The notes under the pieces: generated by a model
What the model was told of the DNA's origin: nothing
The model's database searches: none
The model's input: the letters and a program-made list of their open reading frames with translations, nothing else
Translations under genes and position numbers: made by a program
Origin: Perkinsus marinus ATCC 50983
Taxonomy: Eukaryota; Perkinsozoa; Perkinsida; Perkinsidae
NCBI RefSeq assembly: GCF_000006405.1
Contig: NW_003215766.1
Coordinates: 713,687-777,686, forward strand
DNA length: 64,000 nucleotides
Direction: 5' to 3'
Shown here: in pieces, positions 24,044-34,940 of the stretch
Position numbering within the stretch: the first letter of the stretch is position 1
Layout of the letters: each line of letters starts with the position of its first letter

Positions 24044-24904
24044 TCGTGCGTGAAAAGGTCGACTCCATTCTTGATTCGTCAGCTCCCCTTCTGATTGCTT
24101 CTGAGTACCTCGCATACCATGGAGACTACCCAATACTACGTTTGTCGTGCGATGACACTCCCTACGAACTACAATACCCCTCTCATAGCTCGATCGCTTA
24201 GGCCGGTTTAGATGCGTAAAACCGTCACGAAAATTTGATTCGGGTTATTCTTTCACAATCGTTCCCGTCCCTGATTTCACTTCTTTTGACATTGTGCATC
24301 AACGTCAACACCCCTACATATATCATTTCGCCACACACTTGGCACTCTTCCACTCTACCAAGAACTACTTTCTCCGCATCACTTACTGTAGTCGTTTTGG
24401 AAATATAGACCCTCATAGGCATGCGACGATGTACACTGTGTTAAAACGTTACGGGAAACTATTCACAGTAGAAACGGAACCTCTTCTCTACCTGAGCAGC
24501 TTTACACCCATAATGCCTACTATACACTCACTAATCTTCCACCATATGATAACTCTATGTCATACGCTTTTTTTCTCACTACCAAGTTCGGTTTTCATGG
24601 GGATCTTTACCACAGTGAAAATGCGTCGATGTGTGCTGTGCCAAAAATTCACGATTAGATGGCAGATATCCGCGACACTCACTTTCCACTGTGGTACAAA
24701 AGTATAATTTCTACTTTTTATGTCAAATCACTCCCCCTCTCAATACTCCAGCGCCTCGCCCCCATCACCAACAGATGTGTTGGTAACTTACCCAAGTCAG
24801 GAATTAACCGCTTCTAAACAAATAACTCGCTTAGGTTTCCATGAGGAGTACTTCTTGCCCGCAAGACTTCATGATTCATCGTCATACTGCTGAAGTACTT
24901 ACAT

Positions 24905-25130
24905 TTTCAACAAATGTTGGACAAGTTTCCGCTGAGCAAACAGCATGCTTCTACACAGTGCGGGAATGCATGTATTATTTCCTCAGCTGAACTCGTAAGT
25001 TTCCTCACTACACTACAGAGATCCACACACGACTTTGGGTAGAAATGTTCAGAGACCAACGAAATTTTCCAAAATTTCTTCAGAATTTCCATACTTCTAC
25101 CAACACATGTAGTTGACCATGTGCTTCTGT
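24905..25130 (-). repeat. Dispersed intronic repeat, copy E (antisense to the window)
   Basis: On the minus strand this reads GCACATGGTCAACTACATGT, then TGTTGGTAGAAG, GAAATTTTGGAAAATTTCG, TTGGTCTCTG, CGTGTGTGGA and GTAGTGAGGAAAC, the same order of blocks as copies B and C. It lies about 70 bp beyond the glyoxalase II stop, not in a recognised intron. Confidence 0.6.
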
Positions 25131-25201
25131 AACGAACTCAACGAGACCCTCCATCACTGTGAGAGAAACTGAACCAACTGAGCACGTCAGAAGATCGTCG
25201 C

Positions 25202-27182
25202 TCAGAAATTGTCTTTCAGTGACCGAACTCGCGCAAAGACCTCAGCTAAGTCATGCGTCGGTTCGGACCCGGTCAGCTCTAAAGCACGCTTTTGAATGGC
25301 CTCCTGATCGACTCTTAGGAAAGGGTTGCACAGTAGCTCATCTGCCAACATGGACGGGACCTGATAGGGACGGAAACTAAAACCGATAGAGTTCTCAGGG
25401 AAAAATTCACGAGGAACTACCAATGAGAACCAATCACAAACTAAACATGGGTGGACCATTGCGCTATTCTGCCGTAATAGAGACCAGTGTGGAGAATATA
25501 TGGTCAACTACATGTGTTGATGAGACTAGGAAAATCCTGAGGAAATTATGAGAAATTATCGTTGGTTTCTGTAAAGTTTTACAAGATCGTGTGTGGAATT
25601 CCATAATGTAGTGAGTTCAGTTGAGGAAACAAAACATATAATAGAGACGATCCCACTGCGACATAACTCATCATGTGTACTCGGGCTCAACTGAACGCAA
25701 ATTAAGTCCTGGGGCTTACCGTGGCTTCTCCTCGACTCCGCATGTTCGTAATAACATCGCTCGCTTGCTTTAAATACTCATTACTGGAATCAATGTATCG
25801 GGCGAATTTACTGAAAAAATCGATCTCATCAAATATGCATTTTCCATATTGCACTTCAAACTTACGCATTTGACTGCGAATATTCATGTGCGCAGAACAT
25901 AACCGTATCTTTCGGCAGACCGCGTATCCTCTGTAAAGTTGACCAGAACTGATTCTTGGTACCTGCAAATAATTTTGTAGCGCACCGTAAAAACCACTGA
26001 TGGTGATGGTCACCTTCAAACATTCGACCACAGCCCAATACGAACAAAGTATCTCCACAAAAGAAGGCGTTAGCTTCGGGGAAATGGTATCCTGAGGTTG
26101 ACTCTAGTAAGATACAGAATAGGTCCAAACCGAGTCTCATCACCAACATGCCCGTGAGTGTGACCAGGCAAGTCGAACACTCTAACTGTGAGATCGCCGA
26201 ATTTGAACTCATCTCCTCCCCCGACGGCCTTGTCCAAACCTAAAGAGCAATCACATCCCAACTACATCTCCGCGAAAAAGATTAGCGGTCATCCTCAAAG
26301 AATTTCGCTGCGATAATGAACATGATATCAAAACTCGAAAGGAAAAAAGAATGCCTAGTGTCTTATGATAGAATTTATACACTCGAAAAGATGCTCGAGG
26401 GCTGAATCGAACCGGGATCGGAAGATGGAGAGGCAGACTTACCATCTATTTGACTATCATGACCGGGACCAATCACTTTACAATGAGTCGCCGCTTTAAT
26501 CTCATTGTTGCCTCCGGTATGATCCCAATGATGATGAGTGTTGAGAATATAATCGGCACTGAAAGCAGAGACAATTACGTAAACTCTTAAAATCAGTCCG
26601 AATACCAAAATCACGTCATGACAGTAAATAGCTAACGCTTAAGACCTGCTCGATTCTCACAGACTCTGTAATACAGAGACAAGAGACTAGACATGAAGGA
26701 AAGTAATAAATTCACAACGAGAATAAATCAATCAGTGAGGGAAAATATGCACATGGTCGACTACATGTGTAGGTGACTATATGAAAATTTTGAGGAAAAT
26801 TTTGAACAGTTCCATCCGAATTCGTGTATAAATTCCTAGCTGGGGAAAGCAAACATAATAGTTATTCTGAAATCAATAATTGAAATATTCTATAAATTAA
26901 CATTGAGATTGATTATCAATTGCAACAACGATTTATGAGATGAAAAAATTTTCACATTTGCATATTACCGTCCGTTGAAATTCTTCCTCAATTCACTCAG
27001 AAGTGGACCAGCCTCGGGGGTGTCAACCAGTCCGATTGTTCCAGTCTGAGAAGAGGAATCATCACTGTTACATTTTTACCGCGCGCCACGAAATTATTAC
27101 CTTCGGACATCGCAATATCCATCCGTAGTTGTCTTTCAGACAAGGCACTCTACGTATTTCGAGACGAGATGATGGAATCTTC
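25202..27182 (-). CDS. Hydroxyacylglutathione hydrolase (glyoxalase II), multi-exon, 5' end unresolved
   Basis: Hydrolyses S-D-lactoylglutathione in methylglyoxal detoxification (metallo-beta-lactamase fold, two metal ions). Seen in order on the minus strand: [18 protein letters not shown] (27165-27110), [20 protein letters not shown] (27055-26990), [12 protein letters not shown] (26545-26500, the TxHxHxDH metal motif), [13 protein letters not shown] (second-shell His), [18 protein letters not shown] (bridging Asp), [12 protein letters not shown] (His), and the substrate-binding end [20 protein letters not shown], to the stop at 25202. The open frame is preceded by an AG acceptor near 27183, so a first exon lies further upstream. 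Two large introns, 25361-25719 and 26559-26967, each contain an antisense copy of the dispersed repeat; the others are short. Confidence 0.85.
25490..25645 (+). repeat. Dispersed intronic repeat, copy C
   Basis: Reads GTGTGGAGAATATATGGTCA, ACTACATGTGTTGATGAG, GAGGAAATTATGAGAAATTA, TCGTTGGTTTCTG, GATCGTGTGTGGAATTCC and TAGTGAGTTCAGTTGAGGAA. It lies inside the 359-nt glyoxalase II intron 25361-25719 and is antisense to that gene. Confidence 0.65.
26733..26865 (+). repeat. Dispersed intronic repeat, copy D
   Basis: Reads ATCAGTGAGGGAAAATATGC, ACATGGTCGACTACATGTGT, AGGTGACTATATGAAAATTT and CATCCGAATTCGTGTA. Very close to copy A for the first 60 bp, then shortened. Inside the 409-nt glyoxalase II intron 26559-26967, antisense to the gene. 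Confidence 0.65.
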
Positions 27183-27214
27183 GCTAAGGAGATAAAGAAG
27201 CAATAATATTCCTA

Positions 27215-27775
27215 TCAAATTAAGAGTGCACTCTTCGGGTAGTGTGAAATAATTAATCATATATTTACATGAGTATACACAGGTCACTGGTAAAATCATA
27301 TCAAATATAGTGTACTCATCCGCCAGTGTAAAATGATTACGTAACTGTTATTAAATATATAAAGAAAATATAAGTGTGTATATATCACAATATGAGAGCA
27401 CTCTTCGGCTGGTGTAAAATGACTTACTATATAATTGTTAATAATTTTTACCGAAAATACGCAGTCAAAATTTTCATATCAAAATATGAGTGTATTCATC
27501 GGGTAGTGTGAATTTCACACTGTGAAATAATTAATAATATAGTTATAAAAGTATATACAGTTTGTTATTTACCAAGTATATAAGTAAAATACACATACAG
27601 TCATATGAATGCACTCTTCGGCTAGTGTCAACTTACTGATTATATGAATGTTAGTAAGTATATAAGGAAAATATGAATGCAGTCAATATCATCATATCAC
27701 AATATGAGTCCATTCTTCGGACAGTGTGAAATGACTAATCACATAATTGTTAATAATGATTATGAGATACATTAT
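27215..27775 (+). repeat. Degenerate AT-rich tandem repeat
   Basis: Six related units begin near 27228, 27315, 27393, 27489, 27604 and 27708. Each has ATGAGTGCACTCTTCGGCTA-like sequence, then GTGTGAAATGA, then ATATAATTGTTAATAA-type AT-rich filler. Unit length varies from about 78 to 115 bp. Confidence 0.75.
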
Positions 27776-28247
27776 CAGAGTCTGTGATTCACAGATTCCG
27801 AATTTGTGGAAGTTTCCCGTTTTCGAGCATGTCATCATCGGGCTGATAGCAAAATGTACCAGGTTTGACAAACAGGGTCTATCACGTGATTATTATCATT
27901 ATGACTTCATGAGGACTCTCACAACTATACAACTGCCGTAGTCCAACTACGGTATACATAAACACTGAGAAAACGTTACCATAACTTACCCATCGCGGCA
28001 TCACCATATAAGAACCTCCTACCCGCACTTTGCATTATTGATAAGTGAATGTAACTACAATCAAAGCTTAACATTCAACGGACTAAGCCCTAGTTAATCT
28101 GCCGCGGCTGAGGAAAAATATTCAGCTCGATTTAAAGCTGAGCAAAACGAAATGAAATTGAGACGTGCTCAAAATTTTCAACTGTCATCATGAGAGTCTT
28201 ATGTTTGAAAGGAGTTTCGTGGCGCGTGACATTTTCTTTGGAACGAC

Positions 28248-28270
28248 GCTAGTAGCGTCACGCTACTAGC
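28248..28270. repeat. Perfect hairpin, 10-bp stem
   Basis: GCTAGTAGCG, TCA, CGCTACTAGC. Confidence 0.8.
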
Positions 28271-29182
28271 ACGTTAAGTATCCCACTCCTGAGCACGTGG
28301 GTCTGGTAGGCTGGAAGACAGAAGGTGTCCGCGGCTTTCAGCCTCGAAGCATCGAGTCAGTCCGACGAGCGCCCCTGCTGACGCCGCGCGGGTTGCGCTA
28401 CGGCGGCTGTGCGTGCCGGCGATGCGACGCTGTGCACGGTCGTCCAACCAATGCTTGCTCCCCAAACCACCCCGTCCCACACAAACGCGATATGAGCACC
28501 ACTGGAAAACATATAGCTCGTACGATATGGTCGTCATGCACTCGACACATCTGACAGGCGATCGTAGCAACCCGCTGCCATCGCACGGGCGTAGGATGTT
28601 AGCACACCTTGGCCACACCGTGGAAGAAGTAGGGGGGTAATCTCGAAGTTATTCACCCCGGACTGCCGCATCCATTGCGACCCGCTTCGTCTCAGGGTGT
28701 ATGTCCGTAATCCGACGGAGTCGCTCCACCAAACAGGATCTTAACCCACCTTGACGGTCCTGCGTAGGACTAGCCATCGAACGGCATGCCGACTCGCCTT
28801 AATCCGCCTGTACCTTTTGGTGAGGTGCGCACATATAGCCGTACAGGCCCTGTATTACAGGGCGTGAAAAGCGCAGAGCGGGGCGGCAAACGGAGCCACT
28901 TGATGGCACGCAGCCTATCTTTGGACTAACTCTGCACCGGAATTGATCGACTTTGCTCTCGCGCGCATCGAGACATTCGACCACGCACTATTCTCGGTTC
29001 CGAGGTGGATGTCGACGGCGGACTGCCGGAGGGCTGGTCCAGCCCGGCTGGACACTCTCGACACCTCAGCATACCGAGAAGGCAGAGTTCACGAAAGCGA
29101 GCAGTGTCTCCCCTGTCGAGGGGTAGATTCTTCACGGATCGACGGCCTCCCCAAAACGCGAATTACCGAACCCACTAATACC

Positions 29183-29221
29183 GAATTACCACCTGCTGGT
29201 AATTCGAGTTGCTGCAACTCG
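29183..29221. repeat. Two adjacent perfect hairpins
   Basis: GAATTACCA-CCTGC-TGGTAATTC (29183-29205) is followed at once by CGAGTTG-CTG-CAACTCG (29205-29221). The two stems share one base. Confidence 0.8.
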
Positions 29222-29563
29222 AAGCATGAACCTGATACACAACTACTTATAAGTCACACTGTCTACTGAATTGGGAGGTGAACGGAAACTAGGATAATAT
29301 TCGGTATACTATACCGGATCAACCATTCCCACAGGTTTAGACATGATCAAACGAAGAAGATACTACAGAGTCTGCGTGAGTACCCGATCAGTTATCTCAG
29401 AAAATGAGTTACAAAACTTCATATGAAGTTTAGGCGTAATGGTCAAGCTGAGTTTCTATAGTGCGCGAGGTCGCAGGATCGAGTCGATCCAATCGACCCA
29501 GACAGATGGTCACCAACCATCGGATGCTAGGCCGCGCGGAGCGTGGCCGATTTTCTTACTATT

Positions 29564-29586
29564 GTTTCGCGAACAGTTCGCGAAAC
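29564..29586. repeat. Perfect palindrome, 11-bp arms
   Basis: GTTTCGCGAAC, A, GTTCGCGAAAC. Confidence 0.8.
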
Positions 29587-29864
29587 GGAACATATATTTA
29601 CTTATCCAAATTTTGAAATGCTCATGGGAAATTTGCAGTTGTTATGGTAGAGAAATGAGGTATCTGAAAAACTGCTGGATGTATCTTCGGAGTTTCGGGT
29701 CTTGTTTTGATATTGTATTCCGATGCACTAGCTAATTTTGATAATTGTAGGTTGTGTGATAATTCTATGGAACAAATTTTAGTATGTTGTAGTTTCATCC
29801 GTTTTATGACATAAAACGTGTGGACATAAAATTACGAAAAAAAATTACAAAATTACAGATAAAA

Positions 29865-29903
29865 TTACGCCACTTCACATAAAATTTATGTGAAGTGGCG
29901 TAA
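29865..29903. repeat. Perfect 39-bp palindrome, 19-bp arms
   Basis: Left arm TTACGCCACTTCACATAAA (29865-29883), one central A, and an exact inverted right arm ending at 29903. It is preceded by short AAATTAC direct repeats (29830-29870). The longest perfect palindrome found in the window. Confidence 0.85.
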
Positions 29904-30668
29904 CACTTAATGTAATTTATATGTTCCCGCGATCGATAACACAATTGTATTCCACGAAGTGAAATGTGAAATATGCCTTTCACTAGTGTTTTTCATATCA
30001 ACGGTGAAACTCCATTCTTCTTTAAGGAGGAAAGACTGATCCTCTAGGAAACTGGCTCGGAAATCATTCTGGTATATCTGAGGGGTATTTTTTCTAAAGT
30101 AATTTATTTTTCACGAGTGTTTTTCGGGAAATCAAAATTCTTGAATTTTTTCCTTCATAGGTTTATCAATGCTTTTGGTTTGGTTTCCCTGGGCTATCTG
30201 GCAATTCTGGCGATCATTTACGCTAAACCGTCCCTTCAGTCAGCAGCGCTTTGGCCAGTCTCATGGGTTGGCATGCTGGCACGATTCCCGGTTTTATGTT
30301 TGCGTTTATGTCACATAATTTCAATACCTACTACGCTGCAACAGTTACCACGCTCTACAGATCGTAGCCAGCAGTGAGCTGTTGAGCAAGCATCTTACCA
30401 CCAGATATTCCAGTCCTCAGCAAAAAGAGGTCATCATGAAGACCTGGCTGAGAAACCGAGACTCGAACAAGGATCGAGGCATGCCACCAACTCCCTGATC
30501 TCGTCTCAAATTAACAACACAAACAATCGTGTGTATACAGCTGAACGTGATGGCTGTTCACAACCATTACAGCATGCTCAGTAACTTCATCGAAACAAAC
30601 AGCAGCAACACCACTGTTAGTGATGCAGTAACATACACTTGCTCAACAGCAACAACACCTCCCATTTC

Positions 30669-32530
30669 CTACTCTGGATGACTCTCACGCCCTCCAGGTT
30701 TCTCCTCTGTTATTTTTTCATTCTCCACCGCCGTATCAGTAGAGCCTGCCAGAAACCCCAGCACAGTGTCCAAGTACACCCAGCTGGGCTCACCATAGAG
30801 GACTACCGAACCTGTCTCTTGAGTTTGCTTTTTATCCTTCAATGGCATTATAATCGCCAGGCACGACCCCAGCACCGCGCAGAACGTAGGGACAGCTATT
30901 GCGGAGAATATTGTCATACCAGAGAACCATCTCAGTACCCATAAGCCCCCATGTGGCAGCTGTGATGCCGTTGACCAATGCACTCAGTACGTCACAATGA
31001 CTAACCCCTTCCGGCAACCTCTTGACGAACTCGAACGACTGTATAGCCTCCTTCATGCTCTTAGGCCAATCCCAAGCTCGAAGGGCCTCCACTGGACTAA
31101 TGCGATCCAGAGACGTCGGAGGCACCGGCCTAGCAACCAACCAGGGTGCTAAGTACCGACTCTGCATACTACCTCGCCATCCAATACGTTCCTATCGCTA
31201 GAAGCACGTACGAACACCTACGAACATGCCGGTGTCAAGAACCCCACTCCATTGCCGTGACCACTCTGAAACCAGTACTACAGTATGGCGACGATCTCTA
31301 CGATGAAGGCTCCTCGGAAAGTCATCCGCCTACTCCACGCGGAGACCAATCCAGTAGCTGAGACCAACACATTCAAGCAGCGACACTGCGAGCGGCCTTG
31401 CCCAAAGGACTACTACTTGGCCATCCTAACATGATAGCTGACAATAGCCATCCCCGATACGGTCGAGAACAATGAGCATCGCTCTCAATCCAGATAACGG
31501 CAATCAGGGCAACAACATCTACTACTGTTGCAAGGACTATCGAAACAGCAACGGCAGTGAAGTGGGGGAGTACTGAAACCGTTGACGCTTCTGCAGATGC
31601 CCGCTGACGGCAGGCGGGTGGCATTAGTCGGAGAAACTTGACAGAACCACTGTTAACCACCGTTCAGTGGTACTCTGTGACGGTCAATCTCCCTTGTTTA
31701 CCACAAACTCCGTCGAGGGAAGAACCCAACAAGGATATTGGAAAACTTACGAGCCACGTAGTGGTGAATGCATCCAACCTCGCCAGCAGCCTTATTCGCC
31801 TTATGATCACACTCACTAGCCTAGTCCAAGCTAGTGCCAGTGGTGCCGACTCCATCGCCTTGGAGGTTGGAAGACAAATTCCATGCGGCAGCCAAGATAA
31901 TGATACATAACTACATCACCGTCGATTGATCAGCGACTCCTATTCACATAAGGGTAGTCCATCAGGTGATCGTCAGGCACACTGTCCGGGTTGATGATAC
32001 CCGACCACTGGGCTGGATGCCGCTGTAGAGGCTACACCCAGTGATACATCATCTCTAATGCAACAGCAGCTGCCATCACAAATACCTGGCGACGGGCAAG
32101 CCTGTGCTTGAGCAATGGCCCGTAGCATCGTGGGGCTGGGACCAGGCTCGGGATTCCAATCGAACTCCCTCGAAGACTGCTCTCGGGGACCATCACCAGA
32201 GAGGTAGCGACCCTTCATCATGCTACTGTGGGTACCACCGTTACCTCGACGAACCAATGCTGGGAAGCAAGAGAAACACGTCGCAGTCGAGGAGGCACCG
32301 GCGGAAGTAGCTGAAGGAACGGTCATACTGGTGATCCTCAATGGCGAACAAGCCAACCCAGCGGACCAGGAAAACTGGCAGAATGATAATGCACCAAAAA
32401 TCGCCATCACAGAATCATTGCCAGAGACAAATCGATCAGCAGGGCTTGCGCTAAAAAGGCTATGCCTTAGCGCATGATTCCCCCATGTAAATACAACACG
32501 AACATGTGAATCATCATCCATCCCCCCCAT
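30669..32530 (-). CDS. Probable multi-pass membrane protein, exon structure unresolved
   Basis: Minus-strand frames with strongly hydrophobic stretches cover this interval: AIAVPTFCAVLGSCLAIIMP (near 30900-30840), SALVNGITAATWGLMGTEMV (near 30985-30925), VAVSIVLATVVDVVALIAVI (near 31560-31500) and WVGLFAIE (near 32365). The second segment resembles the second helix of SWEET/MtN3 sugar transporters (hydrophobic, N-G and W-x-x-x-G pattern), but that is one short match and not enough to name it. A charged cytoplasmic-type tail (KDKKQTQE) follows the last helix, and the frame ends at 30669. Short GT-AG introns are needed between the pieces. Treat it as a hypothetical membrane protein. Confidence 0.33.
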
Positions 32531-33519
32531 CGGCCTCCACGCGTCATCTTCGCGTGAGGGTGTTATAGAATTGATGACTCTATGATGTCAATCATGGCGC
32601 GGACCATGTCTATCAGTTGTGCTGTATGTTGATAATATCAACTTGATATCCTTAGCGTGTTTTAGCCTAGCTTCAACTTCATCTGTAGCAGTGGTTATTT
32701 ATAAGTAAGCTTCCACAAGAAACCATTTTGGTTGTCCTTGTTGGGTTAATGTAAGATCTTGGTTTCATCTAGTTGACCGAAAGCCCTCTTATATTCGGGA
32801 AGGTGGGCCGGGGTTCTTCCGGTGCTAAGTAGAGCTCGAACTTACCGCTCTAACACGTCCCCCTAATTGGTGACTGAGAAGTGGCTAGATTAACTACTAA
32901 TCGCCCCTACCTTGGTAGCTCGTGTGATAAATTACCACTGGTGATACGTCCATATGTAACATTCTTCACTTTTCTTGTACTCCCTTCATTGCTTCTGGAG
33001 AGATGCTCCACACATGTCAGGAACCTCTGACATGCAAGATGGCGCCCTACGACGTTCGCTGTTCGGTAGGCAGCAAGTCTGAAGTTCAGGCTCTGAACAC
33101 AGTGACAGTCTTCCGAGAAGCTCTTTGTTCGCTCGTCATACTAGCTAGTGTGACTTTTGCTCTAGATCTGCGCAACTTTTATCATTCTTTTGCTCATTAA
33201 TTTGTACTTCTTGCTCCTGTCATTCTCCCATTTTTTCATTCTGGGGTTGATACTTAGAGTCTGTTAGTCTGTACGAACCGTATGCGTCGTACGACTAAGT
33301 CTATTTGTTCCACTCATCGTTGAATCTGATTCGGGATTTACGTGGTGAGTCTAGTCACCTCCCGTTATTGTCAGCTTACGCGGAGGCGCACTGTCGGCGA
33401 TGGGCTACCGCCCGTACAGCCGGATAATACGGTTCGCGTTTGCGTTGGGTTGCATCATCCACTAGATGATGTGACTTTCTCCTTGTTGCTGATAAATAGT
33501 AATAATGGCAACGAGCATC
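32531..33519. other. Intergenic, nothing recognised
   Basis: About 1 kb with only short frames. The + frame at 33003-33200 has no domain or signal that can be defended. Confidence 0.35.
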
Positions 33520-34420
33520 TTGAGCAAACTCTATTATATGCCTTTACCACACGTCCCCACATCCACCCTGCCCACCTTCAGTAACAGCATTCCCAATACA
33601 AACATTCACGCGCTCCGCCAGAGCGATCGCCAATATGAATTCTGCTACAGCCTTCTCCTCAACTGTCTTTCGCTCGCTGTGACACAGTAGCACTGCGGAC
33701 CAGTAGTGTACCATCAACACCTTTACTACAATAACATGACGGTGCTGCCGTGAGTAGCATAGTAGTAATTGATCACAACTGAATTCACCTTCAGCGTTAT
33801 GCCATGCATGGCGAGAAACTGGTCCTCCATGGGAATTCTCGTGATCACACACACCGAGTAATGTCAGCTCCGTACACGAAGGCGAGAGCGGCTTCTATCA
33901 GCTCCATCTCGGCCTGGGCTGTGCCTCCCACCCAGAGTCGCTCCTCATAGACTATGGTGCGTGAGCATTAGCACCGAATTCCCATAGTCAGCAACCGCAT
34001 GAGAGGGCTCACCTCAGTGGTGCGGTCAAGTGTCAACTGTGGTGGCTCAACGGGATTGTTGTACAGCACCCTAGGGTAAAGGCTGTCACCGCTATGGGGG
34101 AGATAGACTCGCACGAGAGTGTCCACTCCAGCTAAGCCCATCCCACTACGTACCTGCATTAACCTGAGATACGTTCCTACCTGCCGTCAGACCGGAGGAG
34201 CCAGGCAGTGTATTGCTTGTCTCCATTGGCGGGAACCAAAGAGAGTAATCACTCACCATTCACTCCATATTGTTGTGATGGCCCACGGTGAGCTCCTCGT
34301 CCAACTCGCGTCCCAACCCCCACCACTGTTGAGCAACGAAGCACGATCTAACCTAGACGATGGCCTACAAGGTGTACGCTCAGGTGCACTTGTTGTAAAA
34401 TCACTTAATGTAGTATGCAA
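33520..34420 (-). CDS. Unrecognised protein, multi-exon, partial model
   Basis: Coding-like minus-strand segments: VRVYLPHSGDSLYPRVLYNN and the following PVEPPQLTLDRTTE (34120-34020), IVYEERLWVGGTAQAEMELI and EAALAFVYGADITR (33955-33850), RIPMEDQFLAMHGITLK (33840-33795) and EFILAIALAERVNVCIGNAV (33650-33580). Segments are separated by GT/AG boundaries typical of this window. I do not recognise the family. The start, stop and number of exons are not settled. Confidence 0.35.
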
Positions 34421-34940
34421 GGTGCCTCATAAGGTCCACCTTGAGACGCTTCAGGAGTCCCTTGTGAAGCAAGGGACCAACAACGCGCGCATTTGGAACA
34501 GCGCGCGCCAGGCTGGGCGGCCTGAACGTGGGCACTTTCCGGGCTGAACGTGGGCAAACCCCTAGGAGGTTAGTTAGGAGGGTTCTACGCGGGCCTTCGG
34601 CCCGCTTTTTTCTACAGACTGTGCGACTATTCCTCCGAGACCCGGCCCTAGCTGGCCCTGCCTGGAATAGGTCGCGCTGTCTCTCGTGCTGCACAGACCT
34701 CGACCATGGCCGTAGGAAGCGGCTCTTGCAAAGTGCACAACATACTATTGAGAAAAAGCAAGAACGCAAGATTCAAAAACCGTTTCTCGCACAACTTATT
34801 GAGCTCCATTACAGATTTCTTGGGGTGAAGTCACTTCATTTAAGTGTCATGCACTTCTTAAGTCGAGACTCGTACTCAGTAGACTCACCGTACTTACCAC
34901 TTACTGTGACCAACTCTAAACTTGTGTTGCCAGAGGGGAT
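34421..34940. other. Spacer before the satellite, with structured GC-rich DNA
   Basis: It contains inverted CGCGCGC words near 34487-34508 and a perfect hairpin followed by a T run at 34589-34611. The 187-codon + frame that starts here runs into the satellite and looks spurious. Confidence 0.45.
34589..34611 (+). terminator. Terminator-like hairpin with T6
   Basis: GCGGGCC-TTC-GGCCCGC followed directly by TTTTTT. In bacteria this would be a rho-independent terminator. In a eukaryote it could be a pol III stop (T run) or the 3' stem of a small RNA. No RNA family is recognised upstream. Confidence 0.4.

Larger units (their letters stand above)
23662..25201. other. Intergenic 1.5 kb with a hairpin cluster and a repeat copy
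   Basis: No gene recognised. It contains the nested inverted repeats at 23965-24043 and copy E of the dispersed repeat at about 24905-25130. The stretch 24240-24720 is AT-rich with scattered short frames lacking any domain. Confidence 0.5.
27183..30668. other. Gene desert of about 3.5 kb
   Basis: No convincing gene. It contains the AT-rich tandem repeat (27215-27775), a GC-richer island (about 28280-29160) with only short frames, and a series of perfect palindromes at 28248-28270, 28855-28871, 29183-29205, 29205-29221, 29564-29586 and 29865-29903. Open frames at 27747, 29439 and 30117 (+) show no domain. Confidence 0.5.

Noticed and set aside
26395-26450. B-box-like word GGTTCGATTC on the minus strand
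   Set aside because: No matching acceptor, D or anticodon arms. It lies in the intron side of a glyoxalase II exon.
28280-29160. Ribosomal RNA fragment in the GC-rich island
   Set aside because: No universally conserved rRNA words could be recognised.
30117-30377. 86-codon hydrophobic + frame
   Set aside because: A single hydrophobic stretch in AT-rich DNA; no start context, domain or neighbouring exon.
30440-30520. tRNA-like minus-strand word (TGTTCGAGTCTCGG)
   Set aside because: The T-stem has two mismatches and no acceptor stem could be closed.
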